Source: Casuarina equisetifolia
Lineage: Eukaryota > Streptophyta > Magnoliopsida > Fagales > Casuarinaceae
Direction of reading: 5' to 3'
Assembly (NCBI GenBank): GCA_028551475.1
Contig: CM052355.1
Coordinates: 5,022,001 to 5,086,000 of the forward strand
Length of the DNA stretch: 64,000 bases
Positions 24,940-39,308 of this stretch are shown piece after piece (positions within the stretch are counted from its first letter, which is position 1; the number at the start of each line of letters is the position of its first letter). The position numbers and the translations under genes are program-made. The notes beneath the pieces are model-generated. The model ran no database searches, had not been told where the DNA came from, and worked only from the letters and a program-made list of their open reading frames with translations.

Positions 24940-26080
24940 CGGTTGCCGAAGTTTTAAGAAGTATTTCAAGTTTTACTTTTCTTACAAAAAATAAAATTCT
25001 AAATTTAATTTGATGAAAATCACAGGTAATAACTATTATATGTGAGATATTGAAACATATTAATAGAAAAATACGACTTTTTTTTATTTAAAAACAAAAA
25101 GATTTTGCGAGGTGGTAGTTGTCGTGGGATGATCTGATGCTTTGTGATGATTATTGAATCATCCTAATAACTGTCGTTGAATTATTAGACTTATTTGATC
25201 ATCAGCAACTATTAGAAGAATATATATGGCTATAAATTAATGATCGTAGTGGTAACTACTTTTTTTAAAATGATTTTGATATGTAGCAATGAAAATTATG
25301 ATATGTAGCATCTAAATAGTAAATTTTGCAGTTGAGGATGCAATCAACTGAGAGTCATTTTGATTTGACTCCTTTCTTGAAATTGTAGTTGCCCTGTGTT
25401 ATTCCCTAATTGCCCTCTCCTGGAACCATGCTTCTCTATCAGACCTTGCAGCAAACCCCCTATAACGCTTTTTCGTTATGAATCTCTCCCTCTCACCCTC
25501 ATCTTCCCATCTCCATCTCAAAGTCTTAAATCAATATAGGTTTCAACCCTCAAGTAGGAGGGCTATAATGGAGGTATAGTTTCTATGTTGCTCTAGAGTA
25601 CTTCTATCATGAAAGTTGTTATTACTTGGTAGTGCCATAACTTTCTTTTTCAACCTGACCTACAACAATCCTTGTGCCCCAAGGAGGAATAGCGCATGTA
25701 TATTGAATAATCAAATGACACAAAGTCTGTCCTCTAAAATGGAAAACCAAACTCATAAATACGGCCGCCAAAGAAAGAAATAGTTTAAGTTATTTCAAAT
25801 ACTCAAAAGTTATTTTACTAAGAGCTTCAAGTATCAATTTCACGTTGCCGGTTGGTTGAGGAAAATTGCTATTATTATTCCTCTTTCTCGACAAAGCACA
25901 GGACTAAGGAAAACGTGAAAGCTTTGATTTTTAATTCTGAATTGCACTTCCGATTTCTTGACAATAATATAAAAAAATTCATGAAGTTTCATTTTACTCC
26001 CTTTTCTTTGTGATCAGGTTCAATGTAGCACCGATATCCCCAGAAAAATGTAGCACATTGAAAGCATACACGTTTAGAGG
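24940..26080. other. Intergenic region between divergent SPD1 and RD19-type genes
   Basis: AT-rich, no gene recognised. It must hold the promoters of both flanking genes, which point away from each other. No transposon motif seen. Confidence 0.5.
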
Positions 26081-26088
26081 TCGATGCC

Positions 26089-26113
26089 ACGTTATATGCC
26101 GGAGTTCCACGTG
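26089..26113. promoter_or_regulatory. Paired ACGT elements, ABRE/G-box-like
   Basis: CCACGTTA with its core at 26089-26092 and CCACGTGTTC with CACGTG at 26108-26113. They lie 19 bp apart and about 155-180 bp upstream of the protease ATG. Coupled ACGT motifs of this kind mediate ABA and drought responses, and the RD19 family is named for dehydration induction. The motifs are seen; regulation is inferred. Confidence 0.45.
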
Positions 26114-26266
26114 TTCAACACCCAACACTTGGTCTGCATGTAACTGCTGTCCCATAGGCGTGATAAGTACCCTTCAGAACCGAGCTGCTGCTGGTACGAG
26201 AGGATTTCTCCTTACTTTCTTGTTGCTCTTGGCAAAGTCTAAGGGCAAGAGCGCTAGCTGTGGAAG

Positions 26267-28207
<1,941 letters not shown>

Positions 28208-28732
28208 AATACGTTTTCTATCAAGTAGTATAAAGTATGAACATACTGTTTTTTGGGATTCTGCATGTCTTGTATTCCGCAAAAGATGACTCTTGTGAAA
28301 GAAATAAACGTGTTCTCGTCGATTTGTTTGAAATGGGAAACACCACAGCTATTGCCACTTGGTTTGGCGAGATCCAGATGTTCAATACTAATTTCCACTG
28401 TTTTATTGGTAATAGTAGAGGAAGTTCACAACAGGCCTGCCTAATCTTTTTTCGAGGGAATAAGGCCGAAATCTACATTCCAATTTGCTGACATGATCAG
28501 CTAAGTAAAAGCTTGGAGAGACAAACAATAATAGAAAACAGCAAATGACGGTAAAGCTACTGTATGAAGTGTCGAGACGAGATTTCCTAAACCCTGAAAG
28601 GGACGACCGCGCTTTCTCATCAACCAAATGCGGCTTCCGTGGTGTGGCCAACTTTCTCAAGCACCTAGTGGGTGATCTCGTTTTGCTGAGACCCTTCACC
28701 AAATGGGCATTGATCAGTATCTTTTTCTTATG

Positions 28733-29233
28733 GTGAGATTAGCTTCTTTTGCAGGGTGGTGTTTAAAGGAAAAGTTGATCAAAGTGAAAAGTATTTTCTG
28801 CTTGTTTGGGGCTCTTCTTTTACGAGGGGGTGTTCTCTACCAATAATAGATCATGGTGTGGGTAGCTTTTTCCTTTATAGTGCGTTGGAATGGAAGGGGA
28901 ACTCCTAGATGGGTGACACTTCCACATAAATTGATCATTGTTGGAGATTTTTTTCCTTTTGTTTTAATAAAGAGGACTAAAAGTAAGTTAGAGCTTAATA
29001 CTTTATGATGACCAACTTTGATTTTATATTAACATCCTAGTGCTCTTACGTACCATTCCGTTAAAGTAGACTTTAGACCTAAATTAAAGTCCGGCAAGCA
29101 CTAAAAAATAAAAAGTAAGATAAAATTACGAGACCAGAAGAAATCCTCGCAGCATGGGAAAAGGCGTGGTGCATGGTCTTTTCAAGGTGATATGGAGCAC
29201 GCATCAGAGTGACTTCTGGCGGTGGAGACATTA
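28733..29233 (+). repeat. Duplicated unit, copy 1
   Basis: Shares ordered blocks with the next unit: GATTAGCTTCT at the start, GGAAAAGTTGATCA, AATAAAGAGGA, CTGCTCTTACGT or GTGCTCTTACGT, CTCGCAGCATG, and a final GAGTGAC..GGTGG. It is longer than copy 2 because of extra sequence at about 28790-28960 and 29075-29135. Confidence 0.7.
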
Positions 29234-29510
29234 CGATTAGCTTCTATTGTAGGAGGTTATTTTGCAGGAAAAGTTGATCATCGGTTGGTATCCTTATTTT
29301 ATGGTTTCAATAAAGAGGATTTAAAGTAAACTTATGGCTCATGCTTCATGGATGACCAAATGCAAGTCTCATATTATAATCTCACTGCTCTTACGTTGTA
29401 TTCCATCAAAGTGAAATTCTCGCAGCATGCGAGAAGGGCGTGGGACATGATCTCGTTAAGGTAACATGGGGCACAACACTAGAGTGACGCCATAGAGGTG
29501 GGGCAGCCGG
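29234..29510 (+). repeat. Duplicated unit, copy 2
   Basis: Second, shorter copy of the unit at 28733-29233, in direct orientation, ending about 125 bp before the tRNA 3' end. Nature unknown; no coding frame is conserved between the copies. Confidence 0.7.
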
Positions 29511-29621
29511 TCTGACTGGACCAACGCGTTTCCATTCCTTGAGCCTGTGTGCACGTGGGGGAGGCTGGGGCATGTACCAAGCAGTCCATTGGTGCGACGC
29601 GTAGGTAATGAATTAAAGTTG

Positions 29622-29628
29622 AAAAAAA
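29622..29628 (-). terminator. Pol III T-run terminator
   Basis: Seven consecutive T residues on the minus strand, 5 bp past the tRNA 3' end: the standard RNA polymerase III stop. Confidence 0.85.
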
Positions 29629-29633
29629 TTTAG

Positions 29634-29724
29634 TCCGACCTGCCGGATTCGAACCAGCGACCTAAGGATATCGTCAGGATTAACCTACTACAGTCCTCCG
29701 CTCTACCAACTGAGCTAAGGTCGG
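29634..29724 (-). tRNA. tRNA-Tyr (GUA) with 18-nt intron
   Basis: On the minus strand the acceptor stem CCGACCT pairs with AGGTCGG, followed by discriminator A. The D arm is GCTC..GAGC, the anticodon loop is CUGUAGA with GUA, and the T arm is GGTTCGAATCC-like. The intron is the 18 nt at 29670-29687, inserted one base 3' of the anticodon, as in all plant nuclear tRNA-Tyr genes. Splicing restores the GAGGA/UCCUU stem. A pol III T-run follows directly. The gene looks intact, and no other tRNA was seen in the window. Confidence 0.97.
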
Positions 29725-30245
29725 TTTGATGGCTTTAGTGAACCCTTTTCTAATTCAATATTTAAAAAAGATTGACACGCACGCATAACGTGTCAAAAAG
29801 TGGGGTTTAGAATTTTTGCACATAGGTTGGGGTTAGAAAAATCTGCGGCGGAAAAGATGACCACGCATTGCAGTTGTGAAAGCAGCTTCTAACTCTGTTT
29901 GTTTTCCCGCGATGACCAAAGCACCCTCTACAATTGCTTCTATAGATTTTCTCTTCCTCCAGTAGGTGGAGGGTATGCCTGTCATTCAGCTGAGATGACA
30001 ACCATGTCCTATTTATCCAAAAACATATCCACGTCAGGAACAGACTGGTTCACAGCACCCTGCAAAACAATGGGCAAGGGAGACAAGACGAGAGCAAAAC
30101 ACGAAACGTTGAAACAAAAAGTGTCCCTCTAAATCCTCTCTCGCTGATTGACACCTTAAACCGACCACTTATCATAAATCTTTCGTATTCTCTCTCTCTT
30201 TCCTTGTGGTTTTGTCTCCGTCTCTCTATTAATATCTGCAACGCA
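29725..30245. other. tRNA 5' flank and Gag1-like gene promoter/leader
   Basis: No coding sequence recognised. A CT-rich stretch near 30190-30230, just before the ATG at 30246, is typical of a plant 5' UTR. Confidence 0.5.
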
Positions 30246-33200
30246 ATGGCTTCCGCAATATTTGCACGAGAAGGTATGGCCTTACTTGTTTTTTTATTTT
30301 TTTTGGGTTTTCTACTTTTACTTAGATATTTAGCTGTGTAAATCTAATATGCGCTCATTTCATTTTTAGTTCTCATGGTGGAATGCATTGCGAATGTTGG
30401 AAAGAAAAGCCATGGGTTTTGTTTCTCCTTTGTGGTGTTTTCTTTTTCCTGGAATATTTCCTCCTCTTTGCGTTCTTTTGCTTGAACCTGTTGTGTATCT
30501 TCGTTGTAGTTTTCCTTTTTTCTTTCCTTCTTTTTTTTTGAAATATTCAGAAATTGATCGAAGATTACTGAATCGATTTCGTGTGCGGGTGAAGATTTTT
30601 GTTTGGATCTTGGGAGCCAAAAGACGATTCCTTGGCTCATCTAATTCTTCAATTTGCTTTGCGAATAAGGAATAGTTAATAATTCTTCATAATCTTTATC
30701 TCAGAGACATTTGGGAACTGTCTAAAAATTTCCTCTGAGGAGAGGGTGGGGGGATAATTTATTTGGTTTCAAATTTGGTAGAGTGTTCAGGTCCTCGCTG
30801 AACTGGAGTTGATTGTCAACCTCTTTTATAGGGCCAGGATTCACGAAGCAGTTGAAGGTTTTGCTTTGCAATAAACTTTGTATCTAGGAACGACTTCTCG
30901 GAATTGGTTTGTGCTGACGGCAGATGGAAGGTTAAAGCATCAAAGTTGATGTCTTGCATTTTCTGAGGCTCAGATAATGGAGAAGATAGTATGCAAATTG
31001 ACTTGGAATTGTTTGGAGTTGGCTTGTTGTTAGGTTGCTAGTTTTCTTTCTTTGGCAAGAAAAGCAGCAGTTGACCTCAGGACGAACATTGGCCAGTGCT
31101 GCAAGTAGCAAAGTCATGTTTAGATTGCCTGTGAAGATGCGTTGGAGAAGCGGAGGAATGTGAAATTGATGTTTAGATTGCCTTTTGAAGATGCATCGGA
31201 GCAATGGACAAATTTAGAAATTAAGTCTTACATGGCCGTAGAACATGTAAAAAAGAGAAGAGCGTTGGAGCAATGGAGGAATGTAGCTTATGTATAACAG
31301 ATTCAATGGAAGTTCTTGTCGAAAGGAGAAGCCAATTTCACATAGAGTAAATGAAGAGGGAAATAGTTTAAGAGAGAACACAAATTAAACGTTGCAAAAG
31401 AATATCTTCCAAAAAGTTGAGTGCCATCATCACGTGGCCAATGAAAGTGTGGACATTGTTGGTTATAGTATTTTCTTTACCACTTCCTTTTTAAGGATGT
31501 GATGGGGTTGAAATACTTGATTGTTTGCAACTAAGTTTCGAGTTATGGGAAAATTTTAGATAGACAATTAATATACAAAATACTATTTGGTATGTATATG
31601 CGTGGTTCATTGATATCTCGTACTGATGGAATCTCTATCAATATCAACTTATCCAATTTTAAATTATTTAGCAATGGCTTGGAAACAAAATGCATGTATA
31701 TTTCATATTGCGAAGCTCCATTCTGTTTTCTTTCATTTATTCTTTCCATTCCGTGTCTGTAGCGCCGAAGAGCTCCTTTTGTGCCATGTAGTGGCTGTTT
31801 TGGTCACCTTGCTGTATCATACATGAACTAGTCGCTCAATAGAACGTTAAGATGGTTTTTGAAAATGAACTCTTGTCAACAATCTTTGTGTCATTGCAGA
31901 AAGTGAATGGTCCTTCAGTCCAGGGACAATGGAGCTTGATACTGGAAGTTTCTGCCACGACAGGAAGCAACCTTTGGAGCATTCAGCGCCTACAGAAAAA
32001 GAAAAACGTCCCACAGAAAAAAAATTGAGCTCTTCTGGGTTTGTCAATCATGGTAAGTCTATTGATTTATGGAAATTGTGCTGAGTAATGGCTTCGTAAT
32101 GTAGGGGAAACAAAGCCCAAGATAAGACCATGCTTTCCTTTAATTCTTTACTCTATCTGCTAATTAATAAAATCCATAAGTCAAATGTTCTTCACTGAAG
32201 AATGCGTGGGCTGAATTTATCATGCAGCTGCAATTGCTTGGCACGAGAGCAGAAGAAAGTGGATAGGAGACCAATCTCGACGGCCAAACAGAAAAACTAA
32301 GGAACCATTCATAAGGTATACATGCTTTTCCCAACATTTCTTAGGTACTATGCGATCGTATTCTTGGAAATTCAAACATTTACTATAATCTATTGTTGGT
32401 CTACTTCGCAGTAGCCCAGGTTTTAGTTTCGTTATGAGATATAGTGTTATGGCAAGAGGATGCTGTTGTAGAAAGAAAAAATTGTTGGTACACTAACAAA
32501 AAAACATGTATTCATAAATACATAGATATATGCATTGGAAACATATATTCATAGATATATGTCAGTATACTTTTGCAATTGGTTTGTTGTTGTAAAATAG
32601 TGTTCTTCGCTATTACAGATGATTGAAAGATAATTGCAAATTTTCTCATTGCAGCTGGTCGGTGGCATATGAAGATTTGCTCTCGACTAATGACCCTTTC
32701 TCTGAGCCAATTCCTTTACCTGTAAGCTTCTTTTGCACACAACATATGCAAGCCTTCTTTTACCACGTACTTGTTTACTTCTTATAGTAGCAAAGGATTC
32801 TCGCACAGATCCCTGCATAGTGACAGGCATGCACATGGGGGAGAGTGTGTGTGTGTGTGTGTGTGTGTTGAGACTCAAAGCATGAGACACTAGAATAGGA
32901 GTTTACATCGTTGTTCTGTAACTTTTTCTACATAGCATCAAGACATCCATATTTCTTTTTTTAAAAATGATTCTATGGTTCTGATCTCTCTCTCCCCCCC
33001 TCCCTCTCACACATGGACATACAGAAGAATGTGTGTGTTGCTTGTGAAGGATAACCAATTCACTGCCATATCATGACATATAAAATTTTTACTTTTGTTT
33101 TTGGCGATATCTCCATTCATGAGTACGATTTTATTTATTTTGAAAAAAGACATAAGTCGTACAGCTTTTTTAAATGCTTCGGAAAAAAGTGATTTTGTTT

Positions 33201-33429
33201 CTGTGAAGGATCTAAACACGAACAAACTAGTGACATAATATTGGAATCAATCGATTATATAGTCAGAGTGTGGAACAGGTATATCTGGAGTGCGTTTTAA
33301 GTGCCACCTTTTAGTGATGCTCCTAACATTTTGGAAGTGCTCAATGTTGATATGGTTGATTGGTGGGCTGTGCAGGAAATGGTAGATTTCTTAGTTGATA
33401 TTTGGGAAGACGAAGGCCTTTTCGATTAA
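30246..33429 (+). CDS. Small Gag1-like clamp (DUF4050) domain protein
   Basis: Five exons: 30246-30273, 31900-32052, 32228-32315, 32655-32721 and 33376-33429, giving 129 residues with consistent phases and clean GT-AG sites. The N-terminal 60 residues are polar and variable. The conserved part starts at AAIAWHESRRKWIGDQS and continues through WSVAYEDLLSTNDPFSEPIPL to a C-terminal MVDFLVDIWEDEGLFD. I recognise this as the plant DUF4050/Gag1-like clamp family; its biochemical role in plants is unknown. In yeast, the DUF4050-type proteins were linked to TOR and amino-acid uptake control. There is no transit or signal peptide, so it is probably cytosolic or nuclear. Intron 1 (1.6 kb) follows a 28-nt first coding exon. 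Confidence 0.85.
32845..32869. repeat. (GT)n microsatellite in intron
   Basis: About 12 GT units within intron 4 of the Gag1-like gene. Confidence 0.95.
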
Positions 33430-34818
33430 ATAGCCAAGGAGAATGTTTAAGTGATAGGATGGAGACCGGTCGTGGATAGCACAACTGGACCCTTGACAGC
33501 CTGTTACAGAGTCTAATTTCTTGTGGCTGTTTCTTCCATTTATAAAGGAAGAAAAGCTTTCAATGTACTCAATTAACGACACTGATATACTTAAACCATC
33601 GTTTTTACTCTTCTTTCTTCCCCCCTTTTTTCTGCTGGGGTCCGTGAGAGTTTTGAGTTCCCATTTTGTTGAACTGTATAGATCTGACTTTCAATGAAAG
33701 ATTCATGTATCTCACTCAACTTTAATACCCTTGAATAATACTATTATGGTATTTGTAGCTTCACTGGCATCTTTAAGAAATGTTGTTCCTCTCCGTTTGT
33801 CTTTTGTTAAGGTTCATACTCTTTCTGGGCCTCTTTCTTTTACCCAAAAAAATAGATCTTTGTATCGCCTGTAAACTCTCCTGGATGTCAGCTCTAAGTC
33901 TAAAGCGTTCAGGAAAGTCTTTTCGTCGAGCATTTGGTACCATATTGGATCAATGCATGCTAGTTTTCGTTTATGTTAACCAATTCCACATTCAGGGTAA
34001 CTTAAGTAACATAACCTGAATGATTTTTGTGCTTGCTAATTGTCATCTTACCATCAACATTGAATGGCAGTTTCCATTACGTGTAATTAATTACATAAAA
34101 ACATATAGGACTTTTTGGAATGAATTCCTTCTATAAATTGAATAAGACTGGTTAAACTCGTGTATAAGATAAAAATTTTACATTATAAAATTGATCATTT
34201 TATGACAAGAATTATTACTTGTTGAATACTAATAGGTCAATATACATACATATTATTTCTAAAACTCAATATATCGAGCCTACATGTTCCATAATAAAAA
34301 AAATTAATTGTTCAAGTTCAATAATACTTATATAAAAAATATGCACAGGACAAAGTTTCAAATGAAAAGATAAACTTTCTATTCAAAAGTTTAAATGAAA
34401 GAAAAAAACACCCTTTTAACTCAATGACTACCTTTTAAATCAACTTTTAGACTTCTTATCCGGATTATAGAAGGGAAACTAGGATTCATTGCAAAAGCCA
34501 CAACCACTATTATAAAATGGGAGTAGGAAAGTCCGTGGCTGTAAAGGATTCCTTGCGAAAGAGAGGCAACGCGTTTATAATTTCCACGTTGTAGTTCCTT
34601 CGCACGTAAGTCAAACCTCAAACGACATCGCATTAGGGCAGATATCCTCGCCAATTGCCGTGACTTCTATTCGCAAAGGAAGACAGCCACTTTCCTGGAA
34701 AACAAACGGGAAAAGAAGATATGCTTTGAGCCTAAGCAGAATATCATCTTCGGAAGTGTTCCTCGGTTTCTTCTGAATTTTATTCTAATTTTTTGGTGGG
34801 TTAGAAGGTGGAGAAAAA
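33430..34818. other. Intergenic region before VPS24
   Basis: 3' UTR of the Gag1-like gene, then AT-rich DNA (34080-34430 is especially AT-rich) and the VPS24 promoter and leader. No gene recognised. Confidence 0.5.
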
Positions 34819-37800
34819 ATGGACAAATTTAAGAGCATGTTGAAGCCCAAAGCAAGCCCACAGGAGCAATTGAGAGATTGGCAGCGACGGCTCCGCCAAG
34901 AATGCCGCAACATCGAGCGCCAAATCAGAGGTATGTTCTTTTCTTTTTCTCTTCTTTCCTTTATTCTCTTTTGGGTGGGATTTCATTCTAGATTATGATC
35001 ATGGATTTTCGAGAAACTTAAATATCGATGGGTTTGCCTTGTCCTTGTTTATTCTCTGGTGAACGTGGCCGAAGCGGGTAGTCCTGTATTTTTTAATGGG
35101 TATCAGGATCTGATCTGAGGTCTAGAGTGATCGGAGTTGTCTGATTTTGTGTCGGTGATGATTTTTGTCCTCAAAAATAAGTCGTAGTTTTGTTTCTCTA
35201 GATGTTCAGAGAGAGGAAAAAAACGTGCAGAAAGCAATTAGGGAGGCGGCCAAGAGAAACGACATGGGCTCTGCAAAGGTATTAATAATTTTGTTGTATT
35301 GTCATTATTTTTGCGGTATGGATCGATTATTGGAAAAATATCAGCAGCGATATTGTTAAGATATCAGTTCTTTCCTTTTGTCAAAAGTTACTAGGATTTT
35401 TTGTAATCATTTGCAGAAAGTGGGATTTGTCAGAACATCCATTGATTCACAAGTTTGATTTCCTTTGGCACATTGGTGATTTCTTAGGTTATTTGGTTAT
35501 TCCTGTGTTCATAAAGATCATGTAGTCATCTTCTTTCAGCTTTTTGTGGGTTATCAACAGGTTATGCAGTTTAAAAGAAATTCAGTTTGGTTTAGAGGTC
35601 AAGATGGTTCTTATCGTTGTGTGTGTATTGTGTAGCCCACCTGCCTGGTCCAGAAAGTTAGTAGGCATATGTATTTCAGTTTTATTGTTTGGAATCACTA
35701 ACTTTGCTGATTTGAGTTAGTAAGTGAGTAAGCTTGTGCTGGTGGCCTTTATATGCAAGTTTCAAGCTGGAATTATAACCTCTCTCTAAGATCAATTCAA
35801 AGAAATGTCCAGTAAAAAATAAGGAGCACTTTCATAGACTAATTCAAAGAAGTGATAGAGCTACAAACCCCTCTTGCATGTTTGTGTAAAATTGAACCAT
35901 CCTATGGGTGTCTGAGTCTAGTTTTACCAGATAGAATACTTTGGATCTGCTCTTTACATTTAATGTCACTACTGTTACCTTGTTGTATTTAAACTGTCAT
36001 CTCTTGCAAATATTCAATATTCCACTCCTCATGTGAGTTAAATTTTAGGCACTTGCAAAGGAAATTGTGAGGTCAAGAAAGACTGTGAATCGCCTTCACG
36101 AGAATAAGGCCCAAATGAACTCAATATCAATGCACCTTGGAGAAAGTGTTGGTATGATGCTTCTCATATTTTAACATTCTTTATAGTCTTCATGTGAACA
36201 TCCGTATATCTTCTGAAAACAATTTGCATTTCACTTAACTATTAATTCAATGAAAGTATTTCCACAATGGTTTTTATTTCTCTTTTCTTTTCTTTGTTTC
36301 TTTTTTTTTTCCCCTTCTTCTTTGGAGTACTTAGATTTAACATTACAGATAGTACTATTAGGCATTCATTGTTAAATTTCTGAAGTAAGAACATTGGAAG
36401 ATGAAAAAACTTCAAATTTCCTTTTCCAGTCTTTACTGACAAATAAAATACTAGAACCAATTAGAACACGAGAGGGAAGAAAGCACTATGGACTTGATGC
36501 AAGTATAATTATTTTATGGCTGATTGGGCCTAGTAATAGCACATGACCCTGCTGTTAACTCAATTTGTAAGAAAGCTGCGAACAAACTACTTTTGTTACT
36601 GTTTTATGGTTAAACTTAACTGTAGGCATTTCTAAAGTGACTGACTTTAGAGCTGATAATAAGCAATGTCCTATTTGTGTAGGTCCTTATTGTTAAATTT
36701 TTTCTCTAGGTATTCTAACTCAGTTTATAAATGAAACCCGTTACCTAATTCTTTTATCATCTTTCTGTCAAAAATTTGATCTGGTTCTATCCGTTTGATG
36801 TCAGATTCAGAGCCTTGGTCCTGTGTGTATTTGATATATTTTTCGTCTTTATGGTCTTCCTTTTTTATATTATTTTTTTTGTTTTATTTTTATTTTTATT
36901 AAATAGTCTATTGCCATGAGAAGTCTGAAATAACTTTAAGGGGATGAACATTGTTATGTTTTCTGAAACTACCAGCAATAGCCCGTACAGTGGGTCATTT
37001 GTCCAAGAGCGCAGAAGTTATGAAACTTGTCAATAATCTTATGAAAGCTCCAGAAATGGCAACCACAATGCAAGAATTCAGCAAAGAAATGACCAAGGTA
37101 ATGTCATCACTTCACCTACAAGAAAGTACTCGCTTGTTCTCTTTATTGGCAAGAAATGACTCACACTTCGTATCTTTCTATATTTTATTTCTTGTCTCTG
37201 CATTTGGTTTGGATGGCATGCTTGCCTGTCTTTGAATGTTCCAAAACTTGTTCAGTGCTCATGGAGCTTAACTAATGTTGTTTGGAAGTTACTATCCTTG
37301 CACATATGACATTGTGCCATTTGACTGAACTCTCTCTGTTCTATCCATCAAAAATTTTGGTGAGTGAGAAACTGGAAATCATATATATTGGAAGTGTGGT
37401 GTTTTATTTATTTTTATTTTTAATATTACAATACATGCAATCAATTCATGCACGTGGGGTGTTGAACCTCAAACCTTATCATTGGAGTCCTTATTAGTTT
37501 ACCACTAAACTAGTTGGCTAGGCAATGTGTGACGGTTATTATTCAGCAAGTTCCAAATTTTTCATTCTCTCATGGTTAATCCCTAAACTCGTGGGGTTCT
37601 GATTGCTATTGGAAAAGTGGAATTAAGCCTCCTTTTAAGGGGTCTCTGTTATAATACCATGTCTGATATTCGGTGGCAGCAAGGAACCCTTTGCACAATA
37701 CCATTTCTGAATATTTATTGCCAAGCATTGTTCTAGGTGTTTTTTGCCACCACTAGCTCTTGTTATGGTTATGGTATCCTTGGTCTCTAGATGTAACACT

Positions 37801-38186
37801 AGTTTTTTTGTTCAGGCGGGGGTTATTGAAGAATTCGTGAATGATGCTGTTGACACGGCGTTAGATTCAGAAGATATAGAGGAAGAAACTGAAGAAGAAG
37901 TAGATAAAGTGCTGACTGAAATAGCTGGTGAGACGGCTGCACAGCTTCCAGAAGCTGTCAAGAAGGAAAGGGTAAAGATACCTGCTCAGAGAGCCAGCAC
38001 TTCACAAGAAGTATGTTGCATTCTTTTCCCTCCATGACTCTACATTTTGACTGACTTATTCTTTTTCAGAAAGTAAGGTATATTCTTTATTTTGGATTTA
38101 TACAGGAAGAAGCCATTGCAGAGGGTGCAGACGATGAGGAGGAGATGGAAGAGTTAAGAGCACGGCTTGCTAAAGTGAGATCCTAG
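34819..38186 (+). CDS. VPS24: ESCRT-III subunit VPS24 (CHMP3 homologue)
   Basis: Six exons: 34819-34930, 35202-35278, 36049-36151, 36976-37097, 37816-38010 and 38106-38186, giving 229 residues, the usual length of plant VPS24. The basic N-terminus (MDKFKSMLKPKASPQEQLRD) and helical Snf7 core (about 15-165) include IREAAKRNDMGSAKALAKEIVRSRKTVNRL. An acidic region (DIEEETEEEVDKVL) leads to a C-terminal MIT-interacting motif (EELRARLAKVR). VPS24 caps or co-assembles with SNF7/VPS2 filaments on endosomes to bud intralumenal vesicles and is recycled by VPS4/SKD1. The start is fixed by the canonical MDKFK opening. No defects seen. Confidence 0.97.
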
Positions 38187-39308
38187 GTGTTCTCACTGTT
38201 ATTATTGCCTGACTCACCCAATATTAAGGACAGTTTAATTGTGTACAAAATAGGGTTTAAGCCGGTTGTTCTTTTGAGATTGTAGGGCTCTAAACCCAGT
38301 GAACCTCATATATGTAACGTTTCAGGCCCTTGCGAAATATCAATAATATTTTTTGTACCATAGGTTACTTATTGATGACTAAAATACTCAATACTCATAT
38401 TACATTTCACGAGTTTTCTTTATTCTATGGTTTCGTGCTCTGTTAAACAGCTGCCTTATCTAGAAATAAGTGTGCCAAACTTGTATGACCATTCTTCTTA
38501 CTGCTTTTACTTTGCCTCTTCCTGGTCGAGTACAATGAAAGGGGTCCTTTGTTCTTCTTTTTCGGTAAGTAGGCTGTCACATTCCATTCCTTCCCGGAAA
38601 ACGTAAGAAGTCGGCAACTATAGTCGAGAAGCATAAAAAATTGCCTTTTCTGCTCTAGGTTGGAAATCGTGCATTGACTTCTCCTCGAGGCTTTCTTGTT
38701 TGAAGCTCAAGGAATTGCAAGCATCCAAGTTGATCTGTGATATCATCTGAGTGAAACCTTGCTACCAGATGAATGACCCTTGATTGCCTTGCAAGCATGT
38801 TGATTCTTTGGAGCAAACCTATCCCGATTAAGACACGACTTCAGTTTCGTTCTTCCCGAGCTCTCCTTGAAAGCACCGCCAGGGTCAACCTTAAGAATAT
38901 TATTAAATTTCCGAATTATAATAATTTTTTCCAGAAACTATTTTGTAAAGGAAACTGCTTCACGGCTCCCGCTATCAAACAGGAATGTTCCACTTGATCT
39001 ATCTTTTGCTAGCCGTAGATTCCGTCTAACAGTGGGCAGCTTTGCATGTGATCCCAGCCCTTTCGGTCTCCCATGGAACCGCCCTTTATCTGCTCCTGCA
39101 AGGCTAAGCAACTGCCCGCATCACCGACCACGACTCCCCCGAAAAAGGAGGAAAACGTCTCCGTCAAGCTCCGTTACAACGCCACCACTCCCCCAGCTAA
39201 CGGCCCCGCAACCCCGTTGGACCGTTAGCTGAGGCCACCTGTACTCTCTATATTCTCCTCTTCTCTTAAAATATCTTTCCCAGCCCATTTCTGTGCGTCC
39301 AAGCAACG
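38187..39308. other. VPS24 3' UTR and carboxypeptidase promoter region
   Basis: No gene recognised. The part at 39000-39240 is more GC-rich than its surroundings and is open in one frame at 38867-39232, but shows no domain. It is more likely the carboxypeptidase upstream region. Confidence 0.5.

Larger units (their letters stand above)
28208..29600. other. Non-coding flank with imperfect tandem duplication
   Basis: After the protease 3' UTR there is no recognised gene. Two opposite-strand frames at 28403-28736 have no domain. From about 28733 the sequence is an imperfect duplication (separate entries). Confidence 0.5.

Noticed and set aside
28403-28736. Overlapping 99- and 63-codon frames on opposite strands after the protease gene
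   Set aside because: No recognisable domain; mixed charged composition but no evidence of transcription or splice structure. Kept as non-coding.
32687-32890. Minus-strand frame starting MSHALSLNTHTHTH
   Set aside because: Encoded by the (GT)n microsatellite inside an intron.
38867-39232. 121-codon Pro/Ser-rich frame before the carboxypeptidase
   Set aside because: GC-rich upstream DNA; no domain, and it sits where the promoter and leader should be.
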